This document shows, in pieces, positions 17,760-26,850 of a DNA stretch of 64,000 bases. The notes under the pieces were generated by a model, which saw only the letters and a list, made by a program, of their open reading frames with translations, ran no database searches and was not told where the DNA came from. The DNA is from Nevskiales bacterium (GTDB taxonomy: Bacteria; Pseudomonadota; Gammaproteobacteria; Nevskiales; Nevskiaceae), in the NCBI GenBank assembly GCA_028698335.1, contig JAQVDP010000001.1:186001-250000 (forward strand), written 5' to 3'. Within the stretch, counting starts at the first letter, position 1; each line of letters opens with the position of its first letter. The translations under genes were made by a program, and so were the position numbers.

Positions 17760-19286
17760 TCAGCGCGCAGCCGCGACCCGGAAGCGGGCGTGGCCCGGCG
17801 CCGCCGCCGGCAGGTCGTAGGCACGCAGCAGGGCGCTGTCCCAGTCGGCGCGAACGTCTGCGTCCAGCGCCCATGGCGTCACCCGCTGCAACTGGGTCCA
17901 GGTCGCGCCGGGGGCCCGCAGCCAGCGCCACACCGCCTCCGCGACGCTGGCGGCGACCTCGCCGCGGTCTGACACGTACGAGACCGCAACCCGCCATACC
18001 CGCCCCTGCGGATCGACGCTGCGGTACAGCGCGGTGGGCAGGCCGGCACCGCCGGCGAAGTCCAGGCCGACGTAGTCGACGCGATGGCCGGCACCGTGCA
18101 GACATTCGTCCGGCGCGTGCAGATGACGCAGCGGCGCGGCGGTCGTGACCGCAAGCAGGCCGAACGGGCCGTATCCGGCCTTGGCGGCGGCACCGCCGTA
18201 TTGCGCGAAGTAGCGCCGCTCGACCGCGGACAACGCCTGGGCCTCGGCGGGATAGGCGCCGATGCGCGCCGGCAGGGCGATCGCATCGACCGCACGCGAG
18301 ACGTCAACCGGCCGGGCCGGCGCGGACACCGCGCCGAGCGCGACCAGCAGGAAGCCGATCGAGGCGAATACCGTGGGCCGCCCCTGAGCAGCGGTCGCCG
18401 GATCGCGGTCCGGCGGCGATCGCTGCACTCGTTCCGGGAGAGCGGCGCGGCTGCCGACCTGCCGCGCCCACGCCAGCAGCGGCAGCAGCGCCAGCGCCTG
18501 CGTCGCCAGGCCCGGCAGCGCATGCCAGGGCCCCGACATCCAGTCGACCGCCGGCCAGTACGCCAGGCCCAGCGCCAGCACGGCGATCCTCAGCATGTTG
18601 GCGAGCAGCGCGCCACCGAGCGCCAGCGTCACGCCGGTCGCGGTCTGGCGCCAGTCCGGGCGGACCAGCGCGGCGAGTCCGATGAAGACCGTGAGCACCA
18701 GGGTCAGGCCGCGCGCGCCCGAACACGGCAGGTCGACGAGCACATCCTGACCGGCGATCAGGATGCGCGTGCCGGCGCAGTGGACGTCGGCGGCGACACG
18801 GCCGAGCACCGCGCAGGCGCCGTCTGCCGACAGCTGCTGCAAGCCGAATCCGACCAGACGCTGCACCACCCGCTCCAGCGGCAGCGAGAACGCGAACAGC
18901 AGCGACAGCCACAGCGGCGAAACCGCGCGCCGGCGCTGCCGCAGGCCCGCCAGCGTCGCCAGCGCGTAGACGTCCAGTGTCAGGGTCAGGGCCCCGATCA
19001 CGTTGACCCGCAACAGCTGGCCGAGCAACCGGATCAGGGCGCTGAGAATCAGCAGCGCGTAGGCGTAGCGACGGTTCTGGTCGCTGCCCGGCTGCTGCTC
19101 GCTGCTGTACGACCACAGCCCCAGCCCCAGCACCGCCAGCGCCACCCACAGCCCCTGCGGGTTGTACGCGGCGTCGGTCCAGCTCGCGATCAGCCACAAC
19201 AGCGGCGCGGCGGCGAGCACCCCCGCACCGGTGACCAGCAACAGCAGCGGAAGGTGCTGAACGAGACGTTGAACGGGGGTCCCCAC
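17760..19286 (-). CDS. Exosortase fused to an EpsI-like (DUF3485) C-terminal domain
   Basis: Integral membrane cysteine transpeptidase that would process the PEP-type tail of the neighbouring VIT/vWA protein. Read from the GTG at 19286 (GGAG six nt upstream) it is 508 aa; an upstream GTG at 19331 has no clear ribosome site. About eight membrane segments hold the catalytic triad: C188 in DLPCSGARG, R233 in NMLRIAV, H255 in PWHALPG. The ~190-residue C-terminal part (ALPARIGAYPAEAQALS ... HAPDECLHGAGHRV) resembles EpsI, usually a separate exosortase partner. The exact exosortase subclass (possibly XrtT) I cannot fix from sequence alone. Divergent from a two-component system. Confidence 0.88.
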   Translation of the reverse strand: MGTPVQRLVQHLPLLLLVTGAGVLAAAPLLWLIASWTDAAYNPQGLWVALAVLGLGLWSYSSEQQPGSDQNRRYAYALLILSALIRLLGQLLRVNVIGALTLTLDVYALATLAGLRQRRRAVSPLWLSLLFAFSLPLERVVQRLVGFGLQQLSADGACAVLGRVAADVHCAGTRILIAGQDVLVDLPCSGARGLTLVLTVFIGLAALVRPDWRQTATGVTLALGGALLANMLRIAVLALGLAYWPAVDWMSGPWHALPGLATQALALLPLLAWARQVGSRAALPERVQRSPPDRDPATAAQGRPTVFASIGFLLVALGAVSAPARPVDVSRAVDAIALPARIGAYPAEAQALSAVERRYFAQYGGAAAKAGYGPFGLLAVTTAAPLRHLHAPDECLHGAGHRVDYVGLDFAGGAGLPTALYRSVDPQGRVWRVAVSYVSDRGEVAASVAEAVWRWLRAPGATWTQLQRVTPWALDADVRADWDSALLRAYDLPAAAPGHARFRVAAAR

Positions 19287-19450
19287 GGCCGGCTCCGGAA
19301 CGATGACGATGACGCCAGTCTCGGCCCCCACGGTGCAGTGGCGACGGCAAGGCTGTGCAGCTTCCGCGGAATGTCGTGCAGATTCGGTGCAGATCCGCGC
19401 CGCGACGACCGGCGCTGCTAAGCTGATCCGGCATTCAGGAGGACGCTTGC

Positions 19451-20146
19451 GTGGCCAAGATTCTGGTGGTGGACGACGACGCCAACATCCGCGAGGTGGT
19501 GTGCTTCGCGTTGCACAAGGCCGGCTATTCGACCTGCGTCGCCGACAACGGCGAACAGGCGCTGCAGCGTTTCGCCAGCGAGGCCCCGGATCTGCTCGTG
19601 CTCGATATCCTGATGCCCGAACTCGACGGCACCGAAGTCTGCCGGCGGCTGCGCGCCGACCCGCGCAATGCGGCGGTGCCGATCATCTTCCTCAGCTCCA
19701 AGGACGACGAGATCGACCGGGTCGTCGGCCTCGAACTCGGCGGCGACGACTATCTCGCCAAGCCGTTCTCGCCACGCGAACTGGTTGCGCGGGTCCGCGC
19801 GCGCCTGCGCGCGTTGCAGGCCGGCAACGCGGCGCTGCCGCAGCGGCTGCAGCATGGCCGGCTGGCGCTGGACCCTGAGCGCTACCAGGCCTGGTGGGAC
19901 CGGCAGGCACTGGAGCTGACTCCGACCGAATTCGGCATCCTGCGCACCCTGCTGGCCCGGCCCGGCAAGGTCTGCACCCGCGATCACCTGATGAACGAGG
20001 CCTACGAACTCAACCGCATCGTCAGCGACCGCACCATCGACAGCCACCTGCGCCGGGTCCGCGCCAAGCTGGTCGACGCCGGCGACAGCGGCGACGCGAT
20101 CGAGACCGTGCATGGCATCGGCTACAAGCTGGGACCGTGCACGTGA
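19451..20146 (+). CDS. OmpR-family response regulator next to exosortase
   Basis: 231 aa: receiver domain (1-115) with the acidic pair in VVDDDAN, phosphoacceptor D52 (LDILMPELDG), Lys in DYLAKPFSPREL, and an OmpR/PhoB winged helix (about 135-230, LTPTEFGILRTLLARPGKV ... TIDSHLRRVRAKL ... GIGYKLG). GTG start with AGGA upstream. It overlaps the kinase gene by 4 nt. A similar pair accompanies dedicated sortase/VIT-vWA systems in marine proteobacteria, so control of the divergent exosortase/target genes is likely; the shared 164-bp region 19287-19450 would be the operator. Confidence 0.94.
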   Translation: MAKILVVDDDANIREVVCFALHKAGYSTCVADNGEQALQRFASEAPDLLVLDILMPELDGTEVCRRLRADPRNAAVPIIFLSSKDDEIDRVVGLELGGDDYLAKPFSPRELVARVRARLRALQAGNAALPQRLQHGRLALDPERYQAWWDRQALELTPTEFGILRTLLARPGKVCTRDHLMNEAYELNRIVSDRTIDSHLRRVRAKLVDAGDSGDAIETVHGIGYKLGPCT

Positions 20147-21774
20147 AAGCGCCGCGCGTGCGTCTGCGCACGGTCCTGCTGCTGATCAACCTGGTGATCC
20201 TGCTGTTGCCGCTGGGCGGCATCACCTGGTTGCGCCTGTACGAAAGCGCGCTGATCCGCCAGACCGAGTCCGAACTGATCGCGCAGAGCGCGTTCATCGA
20301 AGCGGCCTACCTCAGTGCCTTCGAGCGCCTCGCGCCGCGCACGGCCCGGGACCGCTACGGCGTGCCCGCAACCGCACCGCCCCCGCCGCGCGACCCGCAG
20401 GGCCGCTGGCGCCCGCGCTGGCCGGTGCTCGATCTGGCGACCGATCCGGTCTGGCCACGGCCGGACGACGCCGCAGCGAGCGCACGGGCCGCCGATCCGA
20501 TCGCCCGGCGCATCGGCGCCGAACTGACGCCGGTGTTGCGCGCCGCCCAGCACATCACCCTCGCCGGCATGCGGGTCGTCGACATCAACGGCACCATCGT
20601 TGCGTCCACCGGCGACGGCACGCGCGACGACATCGGGCTGTCGCTGGGGCAGCTCGAGGAGATCCGTACCGCACTCACCGGCGCCTCGGTCAGCCGCATG
20701 CGCTGGCGCCAGTCCGACGCGCCGCCGCCGCCGCTGGATTCGATCTCGCGCGGCACCCGGATCCGGGTCTATGTCGCCGAACCGATCGAGCGCAACGGCC
20801 GCGTGCTCGGCGCGACGCTGCTGATCCGTACGCCCGCCAACATCAAGCAGGCGATCTACGGCAAGCGCGAGCCGCTGCTGCGCGCCGGGATCGGGCTGGT
20901 CGCGCTGGTGGTGGTGCTGACCCTGCTCAGCTCGCTGACGATCAGCCGTCCGGTGCGCCGCCTGATCGAGCAGACCCGGCGTGCGGCGCGCGGTGAGCGC
21001 GGCGCCATCACGCCGCTGCGGCACCCCGGCACCCGCGAGATCGCCGAGCTGTCCGACAATGTCGCGGCGATGGCGCAGACCCTCGAGTCCCGCGCGCAGT
21101 ACATCCGCGACTTCGCCGCCCACGTCTCGCACGAATTCAAGACCCCGCTGACCGCGATTCAGGGTGCGGTCGAACTGCTGCGCGACCATGGCGACACGAT
21201 GTCCGCGGACGAGCGCATCCGCTTTCTCGACATCCTCGCCGCCGACACGACGCGCCTGGAGCGGCTGGTCCGGCGCCTGCTCGAACTCGCGCGCGCCGAC
21301 ATGATGCAGGCGGGCGCCGAACGTTCCGACCTCGCCGCAGTCGCCGCGCGGGTGGCACAGCGCTACCGGGCGCTCGGCCTGCCGGTCGAAGTGGTCGGCG
21401 CCCCCGGCCTCGCCGTCGCCATCGGCGACGAGCTGCTCGACTCGATCCTCAGCAGCCTGCTCGACAACGTCCGCCAGCACGGCGGCGACGGCGTGAAGGT
21501 CGAACTCCGCCATCTGCCGGGCGACACGACCGGAACCGCCGAACTGCACGTGATCGACGACGGCGCCGGCATCTCCACCGCCAATCGTCAGCGCATCTTC
21601 GAACCGTTCTTCACCACCGCCCGCGCGCGAGGCAACACCGGCATGGGCCTGGCGATCATCCGCACCCTGCTGCAGACCCACCGCGGCGACATCGCGCTGC
21701 TGCCGGCCGCCACGGGCTCGCATTTCCGCATCCGGCTGCCGCGCAGTGCCGACCCCGAGGGCGCACAGGCCTAG
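20143..21774 (+). CDS. Membrane sensor histidine kinase next to exosortase
   Basis: 543 aa from a GTG at 20143 that overlaps the regulator stop (GTGA). Two membrane segments (about 10-30 and 250-270) flank a periplasmic sensor region with a Pro-rich stretch; then HAMP (about 270-320), the phosphoacceptor H330 in HVSHEFKTPLTAIQG, and a HATPase domain with N box (LLDNVRQHGGDG), DDGAGI, FEPFFTT and GNTGMGLAI. An earlier in-frame GTG at 20137 is possible. Partner of the upstream OmpR-type regulator; the stimulus is unknown but probably linked to cell-surface assembly given the exosortase neighbours. Confidence 0.93.
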   Translation: MKAPRVRLRTVLLLINLVILLLPLGGITWLRLYESALIRQTESELIAQSAFIEAAYLSAFERLAPRTARDRYGVPATAPPPPRDPQGRWRPRWPVLDLATDPVWPRPDDAAASARAADPIARRIGAELTPVLRAAQHITLAGMRVVDINGTIVASTGDGTRDDIGLSLGQLEEIRTALTGASVSRMRWRQSDAPPPPLDSISRGTRIRVYVAEPIERNGRVLGATLLIRTPANIKQAIYGKREPLLRAGIGLVALVVVLTLLSSLTISRPVRRLIEQTRRAARGERGAITPLRHPGTREIAELSDNVAAMAQTLESRAQYIRDFAAHVSHEFKTPLTAIQGAVELLRDHGDTMSADERIRFLDILAADTTRLERLVRRLLELARADMMQAGAERSDLAAVAARVAQRYRALGLPVEVVGAPGLAVAIGDELLDSILSSLLDNVRQHGGDGVKVELRHLPGDTTGTAELHVIDDGAGISTANRQRIFEPFFTTARARGNTGMGLAIIRTLLQTHRGDIALLPAATGSHFRIRLPRSADPEGAQA

Positions 21775-21845
21775 GCAGGGCAGCGGCGGCCTGCGATCAT
21801 GCGCGCCCTTCGCACCCCGACGCCGCAATCAGCAGGGGAGATCCC

Positions 21846-23156
21846 GTGCCCACGCCCACCACCGCCCGCCATCCGACCAACGTCCGTTCGATCGCCGCCG
21901 TCGCCGTCAGCCACGTGCTGCAGGGCCGCAACCTGGATGAGGCCCTGCGCCCCGCGGAACGCCTGAAGATTCCGGCCGACGCGGCAATGGCCCGCCTGCT
22001 CGCCTACGGCGTCCTGCGCGATCTGAGCGCACTGCAGTGGCTTGCCGGCCGTCTTCTCGACAAGCCGCTGGCCGCCGAGGACAACGTCCTGACCCTGATC
22101 CTGGTCGGCCTGTACCAGCTGCGCACCCTGAAGACGCCGCCGCATGCCGCGATCAACGAAACGGTCGATGCGCTGGAGCGCCTGCGCAAGCCGCAGATGC
22201 GCGGCGTGGTCAATGCGATCCTGCGCCGCTACACCCGCGAGGCGGCCAAGCTCGAAGCCGCGCTGCCGAAGGCGCCGGCGACACGCTGCTCGCATCCGGC
22301 GTGGCTGGTCGAGCGGATCAAGGCCGACTGGCCGACCCGGTGGGAAGCGATCCTGCTCGCCAACAACGAACCCGGCCCGCTGACGCTGCGCGTCAATCGC
22401 CGGCGCATGCCGCGCGACGAGTATCTGAAGCGCCTGCAGGAAATGACCATTGGCGCAACGCCGGTGGCCGCCGCGCCCGACGCGGTGACGCTGGCCGAAC
22501 CGCGTGCGGTGGCGCGCATCCCGGGCTTCAACAGCGGCCAGGTCTCGGTGCAGGACGCCTCGGCGCAACTCGCCGCCGATCTGATGGACCTGAAGGACGG
22601 CCTGCGCGTCCTCGACGCCTGCGCGGCGCCGGGCGGCAAGACCGCGCACATGCTCGAGCGCGCCGATGTCGACGTCACCGCGCTCGACGTCGACAGCACC
22701 CGCCTGCTGCGCATCGACGAGAATCTGCAACGCCTGAAGCTCAAGGCCCGCGTCGTCGTCGGTGATGCCGGCGAGCCGGCACGCTGGTGGGACCGACACA
22801 AGTACGATCGCATCCTGCTCGATGCGCCCTGCTCCGGCACCGGCGTGATCCGGCGTCATCCGGACATCAAGTGGCTGCGCCGCGACAGCGACATCGAGAA
22901 CCTCCAGCGCCAGCAGCTGCGCCTGCTCAAGGCGTTGTGGCCGTTGCTCAAACCCGGCGGCCGCCTGGTCTACGCGACCTGCTCGATCCTGCGCGACGAG
23001 GGCGACGAGGTCGTCAAGCGATTCAGGTTGCTGCATGCCGATGCGCAGCAGCAGCGCATCGACGCCGACTGGGGCGAGGCCACCGATCACGGGCGCCGCC
23101 TGGCGCCGGGCGGCGCTCACGACGGCTTCTATTACGCGGTACTGGGCAAGCGCTAG
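21846..23156 (+). CDS. rsmB: 16S rRNA (cytosine-967-C5)-methyltransferase RsmB
   Basis: Methylates C967 of 16S rRNA with S-adenosylmethionine. 436 aa: N-terminal NusB-like RNA-binding domain (about 1-135) and a Rossmann methyltransferase domain with the SAM motif LDACAAPGGKTAHMLE, motif IV DAPCSGTGVIRRHPD and motif VI VYATCSI carrying the catalytic and resolving Cys. In many gammaproteobacteria rsmB follows fmt directly; here about 13 kb of accessory genes separates them, and trkA is a further 16 kb away. Confidence 0.96.
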   Translation: MPTPTTARHPTNVRSIAAVAVSHVLQGRNLDEALRPAERLKIPADAAMARLLAYGVLRDLSALQWLAGRLLDKPLAAEDNVLTLILVGLYQLRTLKTPPHAAINETVDALERLRKPQMRGVVNAILRRYTREAAKLEAALPKAPATRCSHPAWLVERIKADWPTRWEAILLANNEPGPLTLRVNRRRMPRDEYLKRLQEMTIGATPVAAAPDAVTLAEPRAVARIPGFNSGQVSVQDASAQLAADLMDLKDGLRVLDACAAPGGKTAHMLERADVDVTALDVDSTRLLRIDENLQRLKLKARVVVGDAGEPARWWDRHKYDRILLDAPCSGTGVIRRHPDIKWLRRDSDIENLQRQQLRLLKALWPLLKPGGRLVYATCSILRDEGDEVVKRFRLLHADAQQQRIDADWGEATDHGRRLAPGGAHDGFYYAVLGKR

Positions 23157-23311
23157 ACGGCCCCGGACACCCGCTGGCTGCACGCCCCGCCGGCACCGGC
23201 TCCCCGCGCGCTGAAACTTGCGGCATGTCGCATTCGCGCCCCCAAGGCCGTTGTATAAGGGCAGCCTCGCGCAAGCGCGCGAGCCGTCCCGACTCCGGAG
23301 CCGCCCCCGAC

Positions 23312-25087
23312 ATGAAGCCGCTGAAGTGGATGCCCAAGCTGATCCCGGGCCTGATCGCCCTGTCCCTGTGTGCGCCGCAGGCGGTGACAGCGGCCGATGA
23401 CGGATCCGCGATTCTGGTCCTGGATGCCTCCGGCTCGATGTGGGGGCAACTGCAGGGCAGGACCAAGATCGAGCTGGCGCGCAAGGCGGTCGACGGCATG
23501 TTGGAGCAATGGCCGGCGACGCAGGCGCTGGGCCTGATCGCCTACGGCCATCGCCGCAAGGGCGACTGCGAGGACATCGAAGTACTGCGGCCGGCCGACG
23601 GCTTCGACGCCGCGGCGATCCGGCAGCAGGTCGGGGCGCTGACGCCGAAGGGCATGACACCGATCAGCGCCGCGGTCCGCCTGGCCGCCGGGCAGCTCAA
23701 GTACACCGAGCACAAGGCCACCGTCATTCTGGTCAGCGACGGCGAGGAAACCTGCGACGCCGATCCCTGCGCGCTCGGCACCGAGCTGGAGAAACTCGGC
23801 GTCGACTTCACCACCCACGTCATCGGTTTCGACCTCCCCGAGGGCAAGGCGCGCGAACAGCTGCAGTGCCTGGCGAAGAACACCGGCGGCGAATATTTCG
23901 AAGCCCGCGATGCCGGTGAACTGACCAAGGCGATCAGCGAAGCCGTCAGCGCCAGCACCACGCCGGGACCGGCGCCGGCCAGCGTCCGGACCGAAGGCCC
24001 GGCAGTGATCGCCAAACCGGTCGAGGTGCACTGGACCGGCCCCGGCGAGACCGGCGATTACCTCGCCTTCGCCGATCCGCAGAAGGCAGGCGCCAACGCC
24101 TGGGGCGAAACCATGGTGCGCATCCCTGCGTCCAAGGACGGCGCCGGCGAAGACGGCCCGTCGGGCGTGCTGAAACTCGACGCGCCGGCCCACCCGGGGA
24201 CCTACGAGCTGCGCTACGTCAGCGCCACGCGCGAACCGTCGGTGCTCGCGAAAACCCTGGTCGAAGTGGGTGACGATGCGGCGGTGATCGAAGCGCCGGA
24301 CACGGCGACGGCCGGTGGCAACATCGCCGTCACCGCGCGCGGCCCGGTCGGCGACCGTCACTGGATCGGCTTCGCACCCGCCGGCAGCGCACCCGGCACC
24401 TACCTCGCCGGCCACTATGCCCGCCCGAACACTCCGGTATCGACGCTCGATCTGGCGGTCCCGGCCGAGCCGGGGCCGTACGAGCTGCGCTACGTCCTCA
24501 ACGAAGGCGAGCGGGTGCTCGGCAGCAAGCCGATCACCGTGGTCGCGGCGCAGACGACCGTGCAGGGACCGGCCACGGTGATGGCCGGAGACCGCGTCAC
24601 CATCACCGCCAGCGGGCCCAGCAGCGACCGGCACTGGATCGGCTTCGCGCCGGCCGGCAGCGGCGCCGGCGCCTACGTCGGCGGTGCCTACGACCGCCCG
24701 GGCGGCGCCCGGTCAACCCTGCGCATCGGCACGCCGAAGACGCCGGGCGCCTACGAATACCGCTACGTGCTCGACGAGGGCGTCAGCATCGCCGCGTCGC
24801 AGCCGGTCACCGTGATCCCGGCAACGGCGACGCTGCAGCCGCCGGCGGCGATTGGCATCTCGCAGGCCATCACCGTGACCTTCGAAGGCCCGCATGGCGA
24901 CGGCAACTGGATCGGCTTCGTCCCGGCCGGCGGCGACGGCAGCGAGTACGCGGGCTGGAGCTACGTCCCGGCCGAGGGCGACGCAGTCGAGCTGCAGACC
25001 CCGGATACCGCGGGCGCCTGGGATCTGGTGTTCGTGGTCGACAATGCGGTGATCGCCCGCCATCCGGTCGTGCTGTCCGCACCCTGA
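23312..25087 (+). CDS. Secreted vWA protein with four Ig-like repeats
   Basis: 591 aa from the ATG at 23312, GGAG 12 nt upstream. Sec signal peptide (MKPLKWMPKLIPGLIALSLC..., cleavage near TAA|DDG). vWA domain (about 30-215) with complete MIDAS DASGS (38-42), the T in KGMTPISAA and SDGEE. Four tandem modules of about 85-95 aa follow (about 235-591); the last three share DRHWIGFAPAGS / GNWIGFVPAGG and YELRYVL / YEYRYVL, the first is more diverged. Likely a metal-dependent binding or adhesion protein of the periplasm or surface. The ligand is unknown. It carries no sorting signal, so it is not an exosortase substrate. Confidence 0.85.
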   Translation: MKPLKWMPKLIPGLIALSLCAPQAVTAADDGSAILVLDASGSMWGQLQGRTKIELARKAVDGMLEQWPATQALGLIAYGHRRKGDCEDIEVLRPADGFDAAAIRQQVGALTPKGMTPISAAVRLAAGQLKYTEHKATVILVSDGEETCDADPCALGTELEKLGVDFTTHVIGFDLPEGKAREQLQCLAKNTGGEYFEARDAGELTKAISEAVSASTTPGPAPASVRTEGPAVIAKPVEVHWTGPGETGDYLAFADPQKAGANAWGETMVRIPASKDGAGEDGPSGVLKLDAPAHPGTYELRYVSATREPSVLAKTLVEVGDDAAVIEAPDTATAGGNIAVTARGPVGDRHWIGFAPAGSAPGTYLAGHYARPNTPVSTLDLAVPAEPGPYELRYVLNEGERVLGSKPITVVAAQTTVQGPATVMAGDRVTITASGPSSDRHWIGFAPAGSGAGAYVGGAYDRPGGARSTLRIGTPKTPGAYEYRYVLDEGVSIAASQPVTVIPATATLQPPAAIGISQAITVTFEGPHGDGNWIGFVPAGGDGSEYAGWSYVPAEGDAVELQTPDTAGAWDLVFVVDNAVIARHPVVLSAP

Positions 25088-25269
25088 GCGGCGATCGATG
25101 CCCTGTATCGACGCCGCATCTGTGACGCAGCCCGCGGACACGGCGCCGGTTCTGTCGCACTCTGCCTGCCGTTCCCGTTGTTAGCAGGGACGGCATGACA
25201 CCCCGGGCCCGGGGATCGTCATGCTCCCGATCCGGCGGCAACGCCTTTGCAGACGGCAGGACAACACGC

Positions 25270-26268
25270 ATGTGGGATTTTGAACTTGGCAAGGCCATCG
25301 GCCTGATGGGACGCACGGCACCCTTCATCGGCCTGCGGCTCGTGATCTATTTCGGCATCACCCTGGCCTACGTCGTCGTCACCGGCGGCGGCGGCGGCAT
25401 CGGCTACATGATCGGCAGCACCGGCGATGCCGAATCGGCCGCCAACGGTGCATTCTGGGGCGCCACCAGCGGCTTCGCGCTGGTATCCGGCGTCCTGTAC
25501 TTCGCCCGCGAATACCTGCTGTACATGGTCAAGGCCGGACACATCGCGGTGCTGGTGCCGCTGCTCGACGGCCAGCCGATTCCGGAGGGCCGCAACCAGA
25601 TCAGCCACGCGACCCAGGTGGTGAAGACACGCTTCGTCGAGTCCTCGGTCCTGTTCGGCGTCGACCAGCTGATCAAGGGCATCCTGCGCGCGTTCAATCG
25701 TACGGTGCTGACGATCAGCAGCTTCCTGCCGATCCCGGCGCTGCAGAACGTGATGAAGTTCGTCACCGCGGTGATCAACATGTCGCTGACCTACGTCGAC
25801 GAAGTGATCCTCGCGTACAACATCCGCACCCGGCAGGAGAATCCCTGGGCCGGCGCGCGCGACGGCGTCGTGCTCTACGCGCAGAATTACAAGAACCTGC
25901 TGAAGAACGCGCTGTGGCTGACCGTGTTCGTGTGGCTGCTGACGCTGCTGATCTTCATCGTGATCTTCGCGCCGGTCGCGGCGCTGGTCGCGCTGTTCCC
26001 CGGCACGGCCGGTTTCTGGACCTTCGCGATCACCGCGATCACCGCGTATGCGTTCAAGGCCGCGCTGATCGATCCGATCGCGATGACCTGCCTGATGCAG
26101 GCCTACTTCAAGGCGACCGAAGGGCAGACACCGCGCGAGGACTGGGCGGACAAGCTGAATTCGGCATCGGGCAAGTTCAAGGAACTCGGCGACAAGGCGA
26201 TGGCGTTCGCCGGCAACCGCTTCGGCAGCAAGGCGCCGACTCCGGCCGAACCGACGACGACCGCCTGA
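25270..26268 (+). CDS. Multi-pass membrane protein of unknown function
   Basis: 332 aa from the ATG at 25270 (AGGA 8 nt upstream). About five or six hydrophobic segments: near 15-45 (with a GGGGG stretch), 55-80, 140-165, 215-245, 250-270. The C-terminal ~60 residues are hydrophilic and Ala/Lys/Thr-rich (KFKELGDKAMAFAGNRFGSK). I recognise no transporter or enzyme motif. It follows the secreted vWA gene by 182 nt on the same strand and ends before a convergent hairpin. Probably an inner-membrane protein. Confidence 0.7.
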   Translation: MWDFELGKAIGLMGRTAPFIGLRLVIYFGITLAYVVVTGGGGGIGYMIGSTGDAESAANGAFWGATSGFALVSGVLYFAREYLLYMVKAGHIAVLVPLLDGQPIPEGRNQISHATQVVKTRFVESSVLFGVDQLIKGILRAFNRTVLTISSFLPIPALQNVMKFVTAVINMSLTYVDEVILAYNIRTRQENPWAGARDGVVLYAQNYKNLLKNALWLTVFVWLLTLLIFIVIFAPVAALVALFPGTAGFWTFAITAITAYAFKAALIDPIAMTCLMQAYFKATEGQTPREDWADKLNSASGKFKELGDKAMAFAGNRFGSKAPTPAEPTTTA

Positions 26269-26330
26269 GAGACCACGGCCGGCGGGTCGACTTCCAGGAG
26301 GATGCCCGGGGGGGCATTCGGGAGGGATGG

Positions 26331-26355
26331 GGGCCGGGTCCTCGGGACCCGGCCC
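26331..26355. terminator. Bidirectional hairpin between convergent genes
   Basis: GGGCCGGGTCC and GGACCCGGCCC form an almost perfect stem with a tiny loop, between the stop of the membrane-protein gene and the stop of csaA. The T-rich tail (TTGTCTTGT) is weak on the plus strand, so efficiency is uncertain. Confidence 0.6.
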
Positions 26356-26363
26356 TTGTCTTG

Positions 26364-26702
26364 TCAGGCCAGGCGCGTGCCCAGCGGCACCTCACCGTCC
26401 GGCACGCACAGCACCACCTTGCCCTCGGCGTCGTGAAAACCGGTCACGAGGCACTCGGACATCAGCGGCCCGATCTGCTTCTTCGGAAAATTGACGACGG
26501 CAACGACCAGACGCCCGACCAGCTGTTCCGGCGTGTAGTGCCCGGTGATCTGCGCGCTGGATTGCCGCGTGCCGACTTCGGGACCGAAATCCACTTTCAG
26601 CACATACGCCGGTTTGCGCGCCTCGGCGAACACGCGCGCATCGAGCACGCGCCCGACACGCAGTTCAACCTTCGCGAAGTCGTTCCAGGCGATCGTCTCC
26701 AT
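26364..26702 (-). CDS. csaA: CsaA-family tRNA-binding protein
   Basis: 112 aa, a single EMAP/Trbp111-type OB-fold domain. Strong family motifs: METIAWNDFAKVELRVGRVL, EARKPAYVLKVDFGPEVG, RQSSAQITGHYTPEQL, and VVAVVNFPKKQIGPLMSECL. CsaA dimers bind tRNA-like structures and have been linked to protein export as a chaperone in Bacillus; in this organism the role is unproven. It lies downstream of the ceramidase-like genes but behind their strong terminator, so it probably has its own promoter in 26703-26800. Confidence 0.93.
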   Translation of the reverse strand: METIAWNDFAKVELRVGRVLDARVFAEARKPAYVLKVDFGPEVGTRQSSAQITGHYTPEQLVGRLVVAVVNFPKKQIGPLMSECLVTGFHDAEGKVVLCVPDGEVPLGTRLA

Positions 26703-26801
26703 GCCGCGCTCCGAATGGTCCGGCGCGCATTGTGCACAGCCACCCCGTGACGGACCAGGCGTCCTGACCGCAACCGCAACGCGCCACGCGCTGCCGGGGG
26801 T

Positions 26802-26850
26802 AAAAAAAGCACGCGCCTTCCGGTCGCCCCCACGGCCGGAAGGCGCGCGC
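26802..26850 (-). terminator. Strong rho-independent terminator after the ceramidase-like operon
   Basis: On the minus strand GCGCGCCTTCCGG pairs with CCGGAAGGCGCG across a C/G-rich loop and is followed by seven T. It begins at the stop codon of the 965-aa gene and closes the two-gene unit. Confidence 0.85.

Noticed and set aside
24280-25087. Tandem repeats in the vWA gene as a CRISPR-like or satellite array
   Set aside because: The periodicity is about 270 bp, in frame, and conserved at protein level with varied nucleotides: protein domain repeats.
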